From positions 496,001-560,000 of the forward strand of contig NZ_JARKNA010000001.1 in the NCBI RefSeq assembly GCF_029360765.1: DNA of 64,000 nt. The letters are read 5' to 3'. The stretch's first letter is position 1. Every line of letters starts with the position of its first letter. Source of the DNA: Terrimonas pollutisoli. Lineage in GTDB: Bacteria; Bacteroidota; Bacteroidia; Chitinophagales; Chitinophagaceae. Position numbers and translations under genes: made by a program. Positions 7,599 through 18,000 of the stretch are shown here, one piece after another. The notes below the pieces were generated by a model. That model saw nothing but the letters and a program-made list of their open reading frames with translations. It did no database searches and was not told the DNA's origin.

Positions 7599-8909
7599 TT
7601 AAACAAACGCATCAAGGATCAACACCCCGGCTAATCCCAAAACAGAAATGGTTGTTTCCATCAATGTCCAGGATAGAAATGTTTGTGGCAGTGAAAGTTT
7701 AAAAAACTCTTTAAACATCCAAAAGCCGGTATCGTTGACATGTGAGCCAAAGACACTCCCGGTACCTACTGCCAGCACCATCAATTCTGGTGAAGCTGAT
7801 CCTGACACAACCAATGGTGCTACCACACCTGCAGCCGTAATGCCCGCCACCGTAGCCGATCCTATTGTCACCCGCAACAGGGCCGTGATGATCCAGGCAA
7901 ATAATAATGGTGGCATTTTCCATTGACTGCTGAATGAAGCAATATATTGCCCCGTGCCGCTATCAGTTAATACCTGTTTGAAAACACCGCCTGCTGTAAT
8001 GATCAACAGGATCATGGCAATACCTGCTATGGCATCACCCAGCCACTTCATCGTGGTGTCGATAGGTTTGCCGGCCCTTAAACCAAATTGCCAGCTTGCG
8101 AGTAATACAGCGATTAACAAGGCGATGGTAGAGTCGCCAATAAACGATACTATTTTTCTCAATAAATTTCCTTCCGGTAAAAAAGCATTGCCGATTACAG
8201 CCAGTGTGATCAGTATGACCGGTAACAGCGCAATTAAAAAACTTGGCAGGGCAGGTGGTAGGTCCTTAGCCGTTGTATCATTTTTTGAGAAAATACTCCT
8301 GACATCTACGTTGACTCCCTTCAACAGTCGTCCCAATACCGGGCCCGCCAATATCACAACCGGGATCGTAATGATTAATCCATAGATCAATGTTTTTCCC
8401 ATATCCGCTTTAAAGGCATTGACAAGCACCACGGGTCCGGGATGCGGCGGCAGAAAACAATGCGTAGTGGATAGGGCCGCTGCCATTGGTATGGCGATGT
8501 ATAATAGTGGCAAACCTGTTTTTCTTGCAATGGAAAATACCAGCGGCACGAGTATGACAAATCCTGCATTGTAATACAATGGAATACCGATCAAAAAGCC
8601 TGTCAGCAGTACGGCCCATTGAATGTTTTTTTCTCCAAAGCTCTTGATGAGTGTAGCCGAAATTTTTTCAGCAGCGCCGCCTTCTTCTAATATTTTTCCC
8701 AATATAGCCCCGAGACAAATAATAAGTGCCAGGCCACCGAGTGTGCTGCCCACGCCTTGCTCTATTGATTTAAGCAGGGCGGCAGGTTGCATCCCCAGCA
8801 ATAAACCCGCTATGATGGCCACTATCAGCAATGACAGGAAAGGGCTGACCTTTTTGACAGTTAGAAACACCTGCAGAGCGATGGCAAACAAGATTATTAA
8901 AAAGGTCAT
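7599..8909 (-). CDS. GntP-family gluconate/sugar-acid permease
   Basis: A 436-residue integral membrane protein with about 12 hydrophobic segments. GntP signatures are GVGSTLGGLALIICLGAILGK (around residue 52), the loop with PLYYNAGFVILVPL, and STTHCFLPPHPGPVVLVNAF (around 147-166). GntP carriers import gluconate or related aldonates with protons. It is the last gene of the minus-strand unit and begins 3 bases downstream of the FAH-family gene, so the two are translationally close. The genes upstream (lactonase, pentonate-type dehydratase, FAH dehydratase) point to an aldonate such as xylonate, arabinonate or gluconate as substrate. Confidence 0.88.
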   Translation of the reverse strand: MTFLIILFAIALQVFLTVKKVSPFLSLLIVAIIAGLLLGMQPAALLKSIEQGVGSTLGGLALIICLGAILGKILEEGGAAEKISATLIKSFGEKNIQWAVLLTGFLIGIPLYYNAGFVILVPLVFSIARKTGLPLLYIAIPMAAALSTTHCFLPPHPGPVVLVNAFKADMGKTLIYGLIITIPVVILAGPVLGRLLKGVNVDVRSIFSKNDTTAKDLPPALPSFLIALLPVILITLAVIGNAFLPEGNLLRKIVSFIGDSTIALLIAVLLASWQFGLRAGKPIDTTMKWLGDAIAGIAMILLIITAGGVFKQVLTDSGTGQYIASFSSQWKMPPLLFAWIITALLRVTIGSATVAGITAAGVVAPLVVSGSASPELMVLAVGTGSVFGSHVNDTGFWMFKEFFKLSLPQTFLSWTLMETTISVLGLAGVLILDAFV

Positions 8910-8912
8910 TGC

Positions 8913-9740
8913 TTAACGCACCGTGTTGATGAGTGTGCCGATATTGTCAATGCTGATTTGGATTTCATCACCGCTTTGCAAGGTGAAATCATGACCCGGT
9001 ACGATACCCGTGCCGGTCATTACCAGGCAGCCTTTTGGAAAAGAACATTCCCTGTACACAAATGACACCAGCTCTTCCAATGACCTTCGCATTTGATTGA
9101 TGGCAATGCTTCCTTCAAATACTTTTTGATTTTGCCTGTTGATCTGCAAATGGATCATCGAATTACTATCAATGGATTTGCCGGGTACAAAGATGCAGGG
9201 GCCCAACGCAGCGCAGGCGTCATAGGTTTTGGCTTGCGGCAGGTACAATGGGTTTTCACCTTCAATACTGCGGCTGCTCATATCATTACCGATAGTATAG
9301 CCAACTATTTTTCCGGATGAAGTAACGACTAATGTCAATTCCGGTTCGGGTACATCCCAAGTTGAATCTTTGCGTATGGCAACTTTTCCCAAATGTCCAA
9401 CTACACGGTGAGGTGTAGATTTAAAAAAAACTTCGGGTCTTTCTGCTTCATACACTCTTGCATAAAAATCAGCGCCACCCGTTGCTTTTGATTCTTCCTG
9501 CCTGCCTACTTTGCTACGCAGGTAAGTGACACCACATGCCCATAGCTCCTGGTTATTACCAATGGGCGCCAGTACCCCATTCAGCACACTTTTATCGGTG
9601 GGTTGTAATACGGAGATAAGTTGTTGCAGTTTTTCATAAAGCTTATCGTCGTTGATAAAGGATTCCCAGTCTTCGTTTACAAGAAAAAAATTCTCTGCGG
9701 ATTCAATGACAATGCCGCTGTTGGTTTTGTATAGTTTCAT
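8913..9740 (-). CDS. FAH-family dehydratase, probably 2-keto-3-deoxy-pentonate dehydratase
   Basis: A 275-residue fumarylacetoacetate-hydrolase-family protein. The metal-binding motif VPEPEL lies at about 130-135, and NDMSSRSIEGENPLYLPQAK (153-172) followed by TYDACAALGP is the pattern of the subfamily that dehydrates 2-keto-3-deoxy-D-arabinonate or -xylonate to 2-oxoglutarate semialdehyde (XylX/KdaD type). That step is part of the oxidative Weimberg route. The neighbouring IlvD/Edd dehydratase and SMP-30 lactonase would supply the substrate. A semialdehyde dehydrogenase is not in the window. The alternative is an acylpyruvase-type hydrolase; the context favours the dehydratase. Confidence 0.75.
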   Translation of the reverse strand: MKLYKTNSGIVIESAENFFLVNEDWESFINDDKLYEKLQQLISVLQPTDKSVLNGVLAPIGNNQELWACGVTYLRSKVGRQEESKATGGADFYARVYEAERPEVFFKSTPHRVVGHLGKVAIRKDSTWDVPEPELTLVVTSSGKIVGYTIGNDMSSRSIEGENPLYLPQAKTYDACAALGPCIFVPGKSIDSNSMIHLQINRQNQKVFEGSIAINQMRRSLEELVSFVYRECSFPKGCLVMTGTGIVPGHDFTLQSGDEIQISIDNIGTLINTVR

Positions 9741-9857
9741 CTGTTATTTTTTGAGTAATAGTGTTGTTCAATACCCGCCCCGGTTTTTAAAACCACTTAA
9801 TTTCCTCATGTTGCCCCGCCCAGTCGGGGAAGTGTATTAATTGCAGGTTTTCTATAA

Positions 9858-9884
9858 GTCCCTCTTCGGGGGATTTAGGGGGCT
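9858..9884. repeat. Short GC-rich palindromic repeat supplying a stop codon
   Basis: The plus-strand run GTCCCTCTTCGGGGGATTTA followed by GGGGGCT belongs to the same family as the elements at 32343, 40661 and 44111. On the minus strand its TTA (9875-9877) is the TAA stop of the lactonase gene and its GGGGGC encodes the last two residues, Ala-Pro. Confidence 0.7.
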
Positions 9885-10897
9885 TTCATTTTCAATCGCA
9901 GCACATACATATCATTGGTGATGTATAAAGTTTTTTCATCAGTGGATAATGCTACATTCGAAGCGGATTCTTCCAGTCTTATTTTACCCGCTACTTTCCC
10001 GTTGCTATTAAATATCCAAACTCCCCCCGGGCCTGTTGCAAAGATGTTACCTGCCTTGTCAATTTTTAATCCATCCGGCAGTCCTTTTACTCCTTGTCTT
10101 TCGTTGGCCGTGCTGTAAAATATTTTTCCATTGATCAATGAATCCCCGCTGATATCATAGATATACCAGTTCGGTCTATCTGAATCAGAACAGGCGATGA
10201 TCAATTGCTTTTCACCAGGTAAAAATGCAAGGCCGTTGGGACGGGTGATACTGTCTACCAGCAACAGCACTTCTCCATTTGTTTTTAGTTTGTACACGCC
10301 GTTCCAGCTAATTTCTTTTTTGGGATCATCATCACTTTGCGATTCCAGTCCATAGGGTGGATCGGTAAAAAATAATTCGCCAGCGGAGTTGTAGACGGCA
10401 TCATTGGGACTGCTGAATCTTTTGCCCTGGTATTTACCAGCAAGCGTTACAAACTTTGCAGCAGGTTGATCCAATGGCGCATCCATCATTGCCATTTGCC
10501 TGTTGCCATGCTGGCATAGAACAAGATTGCCTTTTGTATCCAATGTCAAACCATTTGATCCCATCTCGCCGCCACGTTTTGCGGAATCGGTGTAACCGGA
10601 AGGGTTGAGGTAAATTTCCTTTCCTTTTTCTTCGGTCCATTTGTAAACGGTATTGGTGGGCACATCGGAGAATAAAAGCATGTTGTGTTGCTCAATCCAT
10701 AAGGGGCCTTCGCTCCATTCAAAACCATCCGCAATAATTTCAGGCTGTGCGCCGGCCGAAATAATATTGTCCAGCGAAACATCAATGCGTTCAATTGTTC
10801 CCATCGTTTTCAAAGTTGATTCTTGTTTTTTGTTTTGCGGGTTATTATTACAGGCAAAAAGGATAAATGAAGTAAAAATTAGCAGAGCTGGTTTCAT
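9875..10897 (-). CDS. SMP-30/gluconolactonase family lipoprotein
   Basis: A 340-residue protein with a lipoprotein signal (LLIFTSFILFAC, Cys at residue 16), so it is membrane-anchored outside the cytoplasm. The six-bladed propeller carries DGFEWSEGPLWIEQHNMLLFSDVP (metal-binding Glu in the SEGP motif), GSNGLTLDTKGNLVLCQHGNRQ, SPNDAVYNSAGELFFTDPPYG (N-D) and RPNGLAFLPGEK (N-G). These are the hallmarks of sugar-lactone hydrolases that convert glucono-, xylono- or arabinono-lactones to aldonates. It lies 134 bases upstream of the FAH gene in the sugar-acid unit. Its last residues are encoded by a palindromic repeat. Confidence 0.85.
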   Translation of the reverse strand: MKPALLIFTSFILFACNNNPQNKKQESTLKTMGTIERIDVSLDNIISAGAQPEIIADGFEWSEGPLWIEQHNMLLFSDVPTNTVYKWTEEKGKEIYLNPSGYTDSAKRGGEMGSNGLTLDTKGNLVLCQHGNRQMAMMDAPLDQPAAKFVTLAGKYQGKRFSSPNDAVYNSAGELFFTDPPYGLESQSDDDPKKEISWNGVYKLKTNGEVLLLVDSITRPNGLAFLPGEKQLIIACSDSDRPNWYIYDISGDSLINGKIFYSTANERQGVKGLPDGLKIDKAGNIFATGPGGVWIFNSNGKVAGKIRLEESASNVALSTDEKTLYITNDMYVLRLKMKAP

Positions 10898-10984
10898 GGC
10901 ATGCAGGGTTGTTTTGATTTCAATAAATGAAAAATAAATTTAAAGAACAGTAGTTATTTCCTGCTGTTTCATTTTGTTCATTAG

Positions 10985-11450
10985 AATTACAGCACGATGA
11001 AGTGTGCGATGCTTCGGCTTCGCTCAGCACAGGCTGAGCAGGCGATGATCCTTCGACGTCGCTCAGGACTGCAATGCTGCTTGCATCATCAGGTCGGCCT
11101 CACCCTCCTTCTCCCTCTCCGGGTGGAGAGGGAGCGGCGCTGCATTACAAATCCAAACTTCATAACTACCACATCGGCCTCTCCCACCTTCTCCCTCTCC
11201 GGGTGGAGAGGGAGCGGCGCTGCATCTCTCTACTGAACTTCATATCTACCACATCTACATCACACCTCTATTTGGCATTTTCGAAGTCACTGATTACTAT
11301 CAGCATCTCCGAAAAGCGAGGGCTGTGTGTTGTTCCTCTCCTTCGGAGAGGTTAGGTGAGGCCCTGCTCAGCACTTTCGAAGACTTCGATTTAGAATGCG
11401 GAGTCGTTGAAAAGCGAGGGCTGTGCATTGGTGGTTCCGACATTTCGTCG
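10985..11450. repeat. Composite intergenic repeat block A, including an 80-bp tandem duplication
   Basis: The 570-bp gap between the dehydratase and lactonase genes contains no gene. From 11091 to 11250 two 80-bp units follow one another (11091-11170 and 11171-11250), each with the hairpin CTCCCTCTCCGGGTGGAGAG. At 11310-11420 a block CGAAAAGCGAGGGCTGTGTG, then a CTCTCC/GGAGAG hairpin and GTTAGGTGAGGCCCT, recurs almost unchanged at 40534-40620, where it also separates two minus-strand genes. It is a mosaic of palindromic units like those common in this phylum. Confidence 0.7.
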
Positions 11451-11467
11451 GGATCGGAAGGGGGCCT

Positions 11468-13192
11468 TTAATGCGAATCTCTCGTCACGACTGAGCCTGA
11501 GTTTCCCTGCAAAAAATCCAGGTCAGCGCCTTTATCTGCACCCTGCACATGCTTTACATACATGCTTACATAACCCCGTTTGGCTGCAGACTGTGGTGCC
11601 GTCCATGCTGTACGGCGTTTTGCCAGCTCTTCGTCTGAAACATGAAGATGCAATTTTCGTTTCTCTACATCCAGTTCGATCATATCGCCGTTTTGTACCA
11701 GGGCAAGATTGCCACCAATAGCTGACTCGGGTGAAACATGTAACACCACGGTGCCATAGGCCGTGCCACTCATTCTGCCATCACTGATGCGCACCATGTC
11801 TTTTATACCTTTTTCAAGGATCTTTTTTGGCAAAGCCATGTTGCCTACCTCGGGCATACCGGGATAGCCAACAGGGCCGACATACTTTAACACCATCACA
11901 CAGTTTTCATCAATATCCAAATTGGGGTCGTCAATCCGTGCATGATAGTCTTCTATGTTTTCGAATACAACGGCCCGGCCGGTGTGTTTCATCAATGCAG
12001 GTGTGGCGGCGGAAGGTTTCATCACAGCACCGTTTATAGCAAGATTTCCTTTTACCACAACGCAACCTGCTTCGTCAATAAAAGGTTTTTTGACACTGGC
12101 GATGACATCTTCATTATAACAATCGGTACTGCCGGCAATATTATCCTGATGATTTTTACCAGTGACGGTAATCGCTTTTTTGTGCAAATGATCTTTTAAT
12201 TCATTTAAGATAACCGGCAGCCCGCCTGCATAGAAGAAGTCTTCCATCAGGTATTTGCCGGAAGGCATAAGGTTTAATAGTAATGGTATTTTGCTTCCTA
12301 CCGTATCAAAATCATCCAGCTTCAGATCAACACCGATTCTTCCGGCAATAGCTGTTAAGTGAATAATGAAATTGGAAGACCCACCTACAGCGGCGTTGAC
12401 CATGATGGCATTTTCAAATGCCTCTCTTGTCAATATTTTATCTATGGTTAAATTTTCTTTTACCATTTCCACAATTCTTCTGCCGCTTAGCTGTGCCAAG
12501 GTTTTTTTACGGGAGTCAGCGGCGGGGATGGCGGCGGCGCCTGATAAGGTTAATCCCAGCGATTCGACCATGCAGGCCATGGTGCTCGCTGTGCCCATCG
12601 TCATACAATGACCAATGCTGCGGCTCATACAACTCTCCGCATATTCGCAATCTTCCTGTGTCATTTTTCCCGTCTTCATATCTTCATCAAACTTCCAGAC
12701 ATGTGTGCCGGAGCCGATGGTCTGTCCTTTGTATCTCCCGTTAAGCATAGGACCGCCGGGTACTACGATTGTTGGAAGGCCTACACTGGCTGCACCCATC
12801 ACTGTTGAGGGTGTTGTTTTATCACAACCGGTAAGCAATACAACACCATCAATAGGATTGCCTCTTATCGACTCCTCTGCATCCATGCTGGCGAGATTGC
12901 GAAACAACATCGCTGTTGGTTTTAGCAGTGTTTCACCCAAACTCATAATTGGAAATTCCAATGGAAATCCACCGGCTTCCAGTACGCCCCGCTTTACCAT
13001 TTCAGCCATGTCGCGGAAATGCGCATTGCAGGGTGTCAGTTCACTGAATGTATTACAAATGCCAATAACAGGCCGACCGTCAAACAGATCGGTGGGCATA
13101 CCCTGGTTTTTCATCCAGCTCCTGTAAATGATCCCGTCTTTATCTTTTCGGCCAAACCAATCGTGGCTGCGGAGTTTTTGTTGTTCTTTCAT
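11468..13192 (-). CDS. IlvD/Edd-family dehydratase, probably pentonate (arabinonate/xylonate) dehydratase
   Basis: A 574-residue member of the IlvD/Edd family. The three cluster-ligand cysteines are visible: C46 in GICNTFSE, C123 in LTGCDKTTPS and C196 in GHCMTMGTAST, matching the [2Fe-2S] sugar-acid dehydratases. The start MKEQQKLRSHDWFGRKDKDG is typical of L-arabinonate/D-xylonate dehydratases, and dihydroxy-acid dehydratase IlvD lacks this N-terminus. It would convert a pentonate or hexonate to the 2-keto-3-deoxy acid, which the downstream FAH enzyme could dehydrate again. It is the first gene of the minus-strand unit, separated from the lactonase by a repeat block. Confidence 0.85.
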   Translation of the reverse strand: MKEQQKLRSHDWFGRKDKDGIIYRSWMKNQGMPTDLFDGRPVIGICNTFSELTPCNAHFRDMAEMVKRGVLEAGGFPLEFPIMSLGETLLKPTAMLFRNLASMDAEESIRGNPIDGVVLLTGCDKTTPSTVMGAASVGLPTIVVPGGPMLNGRYKGQTIGSGTHVWKFDEDMKTGKMTQEDCEYAESCMSRSIGHCMTMGTASTMACMVESLGLTLSGAAAIPAADSRKKTLAQLSGRRIVEMVKENLTIDKILTREAFENAIMVNAAVGGSSNFIIHLTAIAGRIGVDLKLDDFDTVGSKIPLLLNLMPSGKYLMEDFFYAGGLPVILNELKDHLHKKAITVTGKNHQDNIAGSTDCYNEDVIASVKKPFIDEAGCVVVKGNLAINGAVMKPSAATPALMKHTGRAVVFENIEDYHARIDDPNLDIDENCVMVLKYVGPVGYPGMPEVGNMALPKKILEKGIKDMVRISDGRMSGTAYGTVVLHVSPESAIGGNLALVQNGDMIELDVEKRKLHLHVSDEELAKRRTAWTAPQSAAKRGYVSMYVKHVQGADKGADLDFLQGNSGSVVTRDSH

Positions 13193-13509
13193 TTCAAAAA
13201 ATTAACCTATAAAATCATCCATTGCTCCAACAAGGAACCTGGATTGTTTATCATAACACAACAAAGCTATGTGTTATGATCCTTGCAAATATCAGCTTTG
13301 ATAATAACAATAATACAGACGGCTTTGCAGTATTATGGAATACGATAATGAACTGAATTTTCTTAATAACCGGGCAAGGAACAGGTCATTCCTTACCCGA
13401 TTTGTTTTTTAACATTGGCTGATTTAAAAACCTTTGAAACCTTTGAAACCTCTGAAACTCATTGAACCTTTTAAACTTTTATCTACAGCCAATAACATTC
13501 ATTTTTTTT
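13193..13509. other. 317-bp spacer with the upstream region of the dehydratase unit
   Basis: No gene. It holds the 10-bp palindrome at 13251-13279 (separate entry), a weaker 7-bp palindrome ATAATAC/GTATTAT, and near 13431-13460 tandem copies of a 9-mer AAACCTTTG. The promoter of the dehydratase gene should lie here, reading leftwards, but I cannot pin it. Confidence 0.5.
13251..13279. promoter_or_regulatory. Candidate operator palindrome upstream of the dehydratase
   Basis: TCATAACACA (13251-13260) and TGTGTTATGA (13270-13279) are a perfect 10-bp inverted repeat with a 9-base spacer, 59 bases upstream of the dehydratase ATG. Position and symmetry fit a regulator-binding site (for example of the GntR type) better than a terminator, because there is no T-tract. 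Confidence 0.4.
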
Positions 13510-15051
13510 TTACTGTTTATCCCACCATACTCTTGTGCTCAATTTATCTGCTCCCTGTGCGGCGATGGCTGCATTTACATTGGTAGCGTTGACAGAAAGT
13601 TCAGAAGTTGGATAAGTGAGTCTCCTGATAAATGTTCCGTTTGGCACATCCGGGTTGTTCGGTTGGCCATAGGGGTTGGCTGTTAATGTCGGGAAACCAC
13701 TTCTTCTAAAATTGGCAAAGGCCTCCGGTCCGTTTAGAAACGATGCGATCCAGTATTGCGTATTGATCTGTTCTAACTCGGTGCTGGCAGTCAAAGGATT
13801 TGCGCCAACATAGGTATCCCGCGCCGTAGCCGATACCGCTGATGCGGCATCGTAGGTGGCCATTTGATCCATATGAGCTCTTATGCCATCGGAAAAATAT
13901 TGTTCAGCCGTGCCGGTACTGATCCAACCTCTGAAGGCAGCTTCAGCCAATAACAATTTTGTTTGCGCAGCGGTTACAAAAAATATGGGCGCTGTCGTTT
14001 TTGCCATCCGCCTGCGGTCTACCTGGCTGTAATCGTAGAAACTGGCAAGTCCATCAGCAGTCGCTCTTGCCACAATTGTACCATTGTCATAACCGATCGG
14101 CATTCCAATTTGGTCAGCAGGGCTGGTAGTGCCAATAGCCACTGTTTGACCTGGTCCCGAAGTAGCGCCTTTATATCGAATAGCTATCGACGACAAGCGG
14201 GGGTCATTCGTGGTTTTTAAATGATCCACAAAAGGTTTTGTCAAATAAAAATTCGCTGCCTCTGTACCATTCAGCATATTGCCGATTGGTGACGCATAGT
14301 TAGCATCATGCCGCATATAGGCATTGTCGTCGTTTACCATTATGACACCACCAGTCACCGCAGCTTGCACCGTGGCTTGTGCTTTGGCTGCATCAATTTT
14401 GCTAAGCCGCATGCCGGCACGCAGCAATAAAGAGTAGCCAAATTTTTTCCATTTATCTATATTGCCACTGTATAAAACATCGGCCGTTTCAATTGTTGAT
14501 GTTGTGTTTAACGCTGCTGAAGCTTCCGTTAATTCCTGTATGATCTTTGGATAGATATCCTGTTGTGCATCATATTTAGGAAAGAATAGCTGGTCGGCGT
14601 AGCCAATGCCTCCTTCGGTATAAGGGACGTATCCATATTCATCGGTCAATATCATAAAGGCATAAGCCTGGAAAATGCGGGCCATATTATACAAATTGCT
14701 CCTGGCGGGATTCTCCTTCGTTTTCACGATAGCATCCTGGGTGTACTTAATGACATTCTGATAATAAACTGACCATAATCCTGCCAGCGTCGCATCACGG
14801 CTATCCTGGTTAAAATTAGCCCCGGCTAATACACCACCGTTGGGAGTAACCATTTGCTGAACAATGCCAACATCGAAGATCACCGTTCTTGTCGGAAAAG
14901 ATGTGTTGATGACGGCATTGTTCAACAGCAATGCAGGATCGACTGCAGTAGGACTGGTTTTATTTTTATTCAATCGTTCCAATCCTTTTTCACACGAAAC
15001 TGTCACTACTACCAGTGTGATTAGTAAGCTGTAGTTTAATATCTTCTTCAT
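13510..15051 (-). CDS. SusD/RagB-like outer-membrane lipoprotein (SusD_like-2 type)
   Basis: A 513-residue lipoprotein (signal ending VVVTVSC, Cys at residue 20) starting EKGLERLNKNKTSPTAVDPALLLNNA, a pattern of the second SusD subfamily. Typical segments are YYQNVIKYTQDAIV, NMARIFQAYAFMILTDEYGYVPY, WKKFGYSLLLRAGMRLSKID and the C-terminal YWIASFLNGPEAFANFRRSGFP. It binds glycans at the cell surface and caps the SusC channel. The SusC gene lies 35 bases upstream, so the two are co-transcribed. The ligand is unknown; the neighbouring sugar-acid genes suggest oligosaccharides that carry or yield aldonates. Confidence 0.92.
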   Translation of the reverse strand: MKKILNYSLLITLVVVTVSCEKGLERLNKNKTSPTAVDPALLLNNAVINTSFPTRTVIFDVGIVQQMVTPNGGVLAGANFNQDSRDATLAGLWSVYYQNVIKYTQDAIVKTKENPARSNLYNMARIFQAYAFMILTDEYGYVPYTEGGIGYADQLFFPKYDAQQDIYPKIIQELTEASAALNTTSTIETADVLYSGNIDKWKKFGYSLLLRAGMRLSKIDAAKAQATVQAAVTGGVIMVNDDNAYMRHDANYASPIGNMLNGTEAANFYLTKPFVDHLKTTNDPRLSSIAIRYKGATSGPGQTVAIGTTSPADQIGMPIGYDNGTIVARATADGLASFYDYSQVDRRRMAKTTAPIFFVTAAQTKLLLAEAAFRGWISTGTAEQYFSDGIRAHMDQMATYDAASAVSATARDTYVGANPLTASTELEQINTQYWIASFLNGPEAFANFRRSGFPTLTANPYGQPNNPDVPNGTFIRRLTYPTSELSVNATNVNAAIAAQGADKLSTRVWWDKQ

Positions 15052-15086
15052 CTGAATAATTTTTTATTGTTTAAGGATCGGTTGCG

Positions 15087-18000
15087 TTAAAATTTGATGT
15101 TTAAGTTTAAACCCAATCCCCTGGTCGTCGGCAGGCCGGGTGATTCTAATCCAACCTGGTTGTCAGAAGCAAATCCAAAGCTTTCCGGGTCAATATTGTC
15201 AACCCATTTTTTTATGATGAGTACATTGTTGGCAATGAAATCAAGCTTGAGGCCTTTGATGGGCCATTTAGCCGGAACATATTTTGTAAAGTCATAGCCC
15301 AATGTAATTTGACGCAGTTTCCAATAACCACCATTATATATCACCCGTTCTACGATCTGTTGTGACCGCAAGTGTTCCCAATAAGTTTGAACAGCGGCTC
15401 TCTTTGTGTTCACCCCACCGGATGTGTTCACACCCTGTCCGAGCACACTATCCACTCTGCCTTCGAGAGTAATTTTGTGTAAACCATGACGTATTGCATT
15501 GAAATTTGTTCCCGAAAGCATTTTATTGCCTAGCTTGAAGTCAATGAAAACCGCCAGGCTGATTCCTTTGTAGTTAAATGAATTTAAAAAGCCACCGGTC
15601 CATTTGGGCAAGGCGCTGCCAAACAAAACCAGGCTGCTTGTACGCAAAGGCAATCCATTGGCCTGGAAAATTCGTTGGCCTTTATCATCTGTAGCATAAC
15701 CAAACCCTGCAATTTGTCCCATCTCTTCACCAACCACATGTCTTACTTCACCGTTGAATACATGGGTTGCAGTTGTAATTCTTTCGCCGGCTTTGTCTGT
15801 TAAAATGCTTAATACTTTTGTTTTGTTATACGAAGCATTCGCGGTGAATTCCCACCTGAAGTCTTTCTTTTGAACAGGGATAATATTTAACAATGCTTCA
15901 TAACCGAGATTACGGCTCTTGCCGCTATTGATACTTGTATTCAAAAAGCCGGAAGCATCAGAAACCTGTACCTGCACGATCTGGTCGCTGGTTATTTTGC
16001 GATAGGCAGCAAAATCAAGATTCACCCGGTTTTTGAACAATTTTAATTCAAGTCCAACTTCCGTTTCTGCTACACGACTTGGTTTCAGATTAGGATTAGG
16101 TATAGATGTACCACTGGTACCAACAGGTACGGGTGTGCCGGACGGATTGTTGATCAGGTTGGCATTCACAGCATAAAATAACTGGTCTGAGTAAGGAGCT
16201 ACAGAGCCATCACTTCCCACTTCTGCATAACCGATCCTGACCTTACCAAAAGATAACCATGGAATATTTTGAAGCGTTTCAGAAAATACATAAGCACCCG
16301 AAACAGAAGGATAGAGGATACTCCTGTTCTCCGGTGACAGTGTGGAGAACCAATCGTTTCGTACGGTCCCATTTAAGTACAAGGTTCTTTTCCATGATAT
16401 TTCAGCAGAACTGTATAGCGAGTTGACACCTTGTTCGATCAATGTATAGATCGGGTCCTTGGCTCTGCCATTTTGAACAGTGTAAAGTCCCCGCACAAAG
16501 AAGTCTGTTACCACTACATTGTTTATGTTAGCGGTTCTTCTCAATTGGTTACCACCGCCAGTAAGTGTAGCATCAAAGTCTCCAAATTGTTTGGTAGCAC
16601 TTACCAAGAAATCCAGATTGGTCTCTCTGAAGCGACGGGCTTCTTGCGTATACACACCGTTGGCAAAACCGGGGACAGCAGGTCTTGAAGCATGACCCGT
16701 TGGGAAATTATTGAAGTCCTCATCTCTTGACCAATAGTCCTGACCAAAACGTCCCTGAACAAACAACCAGGGGAGTATATTATATTTAGTAAATACATTA
16801 CCAAATATTCTGTCTCGTTTTACATTGTGAAATTGCTCTGCCAACACCCAATAGGGATTGGTGCGGTTCATAAACCGTGAATAGATATATTCGTTGCCTG
16901 CTGCATTGTATTTGTTTGCTTCGAGTACACTCAATGGCATTGAATTAGCCAGGGCCATCAGCGTAGTGGGGATTGAATTATCCTGGTTCGCAATATTGGG
17001 TGGGTTCTTATTATTCTCCCTTGAGTAGTTGATGTTACCGCCAAAACTAAACTTGTCTGACAAGTTATAGTTAAAACCAAGATTCATGGTTTTGCGGTTG
17101 AACTTATTGTTTGGTACAATGCCCAGGTTGTCGGTATTGTTTAAGGAAAAATGTATTCCACCTTTATCGCCACCCATTTCCATGGTAACCGTATTAGAAA
17201 TGTTTTGTCCGTTACGATAAAATTCTTTGATCCTGCTGCCTTGTGGTTCATAAGGAACAGTAAGACTATCGAAAAGAATATGCGTCATGCCCGGTGCAAA
17301 TTTTTCACCAAAGGACCATTGGCCTGAAGTCGGATTACGTGTCGTGGGCCGTTTGCCACCTTCGCCTTGCCCGTATTCTTTTTGATATTCGGTAAAGTCC
17401 AAAGGTGTTTCATTCATATAGTTAAGATTATAAGACACACCGATGCCCTTTCCTTTACCTTTTGTTTTAGTGGTGATCATGATCACACCATTCTGTGCCC
17501 TTGATCCATACAAAGCCGCTGCCGGTGCACCTTTCAATATGGTCATGCTTTCGATGTCATCCGGGTTAATGCTGGATAAACCATCGCCACCATCGGAATA
17601 GCTACCGCCTCCTTTTACCGACACGGCATTATCATTAAAATTGGTGTTATCAATCGGCACACCATTGATGACAATGAGTGGATTGTTTTGACCACCGATA
17701 GAAGACTGGCCGCGGATACGGATTTTAGAAGTACCACCCGGGCCTGTGCCGAGTGAAGAAATATTGACACCAGCTACTTTTCCCTGCAGGGCATTGATCA
17801 TATTCGGCGTTCGGTTGATCGTCAATTCATCCGCCTTTACATTGGTAGCTGAATAGCCCAATCCACGGGCTTGTTTGGTAATACCTAATGCCGTGATCAC
17901 AACGGCATCGAGGCTTTGAGCCGCCGTTAATAATGTTATATCTACAACCTTTCGTCCGCTGACAGGCATATCTATAGTTGCATAACCCACAGAGCTGACG

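Noticed and set aside
11091..11250. Tandem 80-bp repeat as a possible CRISPR or minisatellite
   Set aside because: Only two full units, no spacers, no cas genes; each unit contains a palindrome common between genes in this phylum.
11074..11355. 93-codon frame through the composite repeat block
   Set aside because: The frame consists of translated hairpin repeats.
11468..13192. Dihydroxy-acid dehydratase IlvD of branched-chain amino acid synthesis
   Set aside because: The N-terminus and the neighbours (lactonase, FAH dehydratase, GntP) fit sugar-acid dehydratases, and no other ilv gene is near.
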